A stretch of DNA of 64,000 bases from Acidobacteriota bacterium. Its GTDB lineage: Bacteria > Acidobacteriota > Holophagae > Holophagales > Holophagaceae. Each line of letters opens with the position of its first letter. Position 1 is the first letter of the stretch. Where the stretch lies: contig JAJYRN010000014.1 in assembly GCA_021794095.1 (NCBI GenBank), forward strand, positions 22,065-86,064. Reading direction: 5' to 3'. Made by a program: the position numbers and the translations under genes. Under the pieces are notes generated by a model. The model was not told where the DNA came from and did no database searches. It saw only the letters and a list, made by a program, of their open reading frames with translations. Of the stretch, positions 63,881-64,000 are shown piece after piece.

Positions 63881-64000
63881 GTCCAGAAATTTCTGTAAGT
63901 TCGTCTCGGTAGGTGGTTGATGACGATCTATCAGGGTAGTGGCGGAGGGAGGGCGGAGCCCGACCGCAGCCGCTACCCTGCGGCGCTTTGGGCGTCTGGG
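63880..64000 (-). mobile_element. Probable insertion sequence terminus (IS256-like end), truncated by the window edge
   Basis: GTGTCCAGAAATTTCTGTAAG resembles IS256-type terminal repeats; adjacent hairpin GGGTAGTGG...CCGCTACCC (63934-63942/63970-63978). Transposase not in the window. Confidence 0.4.

Overview
A 64 kb, GC-rich, densely coding chromosomal window. The gene content (type-B sdhCAB, bacillithiol genes bshB1/bshC, membrane H+-PPase, bactofilin/M23 pair) would fit an Acidobacteriota-like genome, but that is inference; no 16S is present. Positions 1-45 kb are mostly housekeeping: ftsW-glmM-folP-ftsH-tilS, trpS, tRNA-Lys(CTT), a vapBC pair, purK, photolyase, sdhCAB, hppA, prfC, class I FBP aldolase, ackA, cca, ispF, ruvB and ubiA. 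From about 45 kb to the right edge the content changes to an accessory island with lower-GC intergenic regions. It holds a XylR_N/V4R sigma54 activator, a REC-PAS-GGDEF-EAL protein, an Omp85-like barrel, a chimeric gpmA'/HAD' pseudogene, a ThDP 2-keto-acid decarboxylase overlapping a PLP decarboxylase, a P3A H+-ATPase, a His-rich repeat protein, a CsbD-like protein, a Zn-ADH, a EutE/PduP-like aldehyde dehydrogenase and a variant PFK. It ends at a probable IS terminus that cuts an ORF. The main finding is four well-formed sigma54 (GG-N10-GC) promoters in this island, correctly oriented before the GGDEF/EAL gene, the gpmA' remnant, the keto-acid decarboxylase and csbD. They come with a recurrent TCAAAATGA-type motif, including two copies spaced exactly 22 bp. 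This suggests an undescribed sigma54/V4R-activator-controlled fermentation and acid-stress regulon. No CRISPR arrays or rRNA genes were seen.
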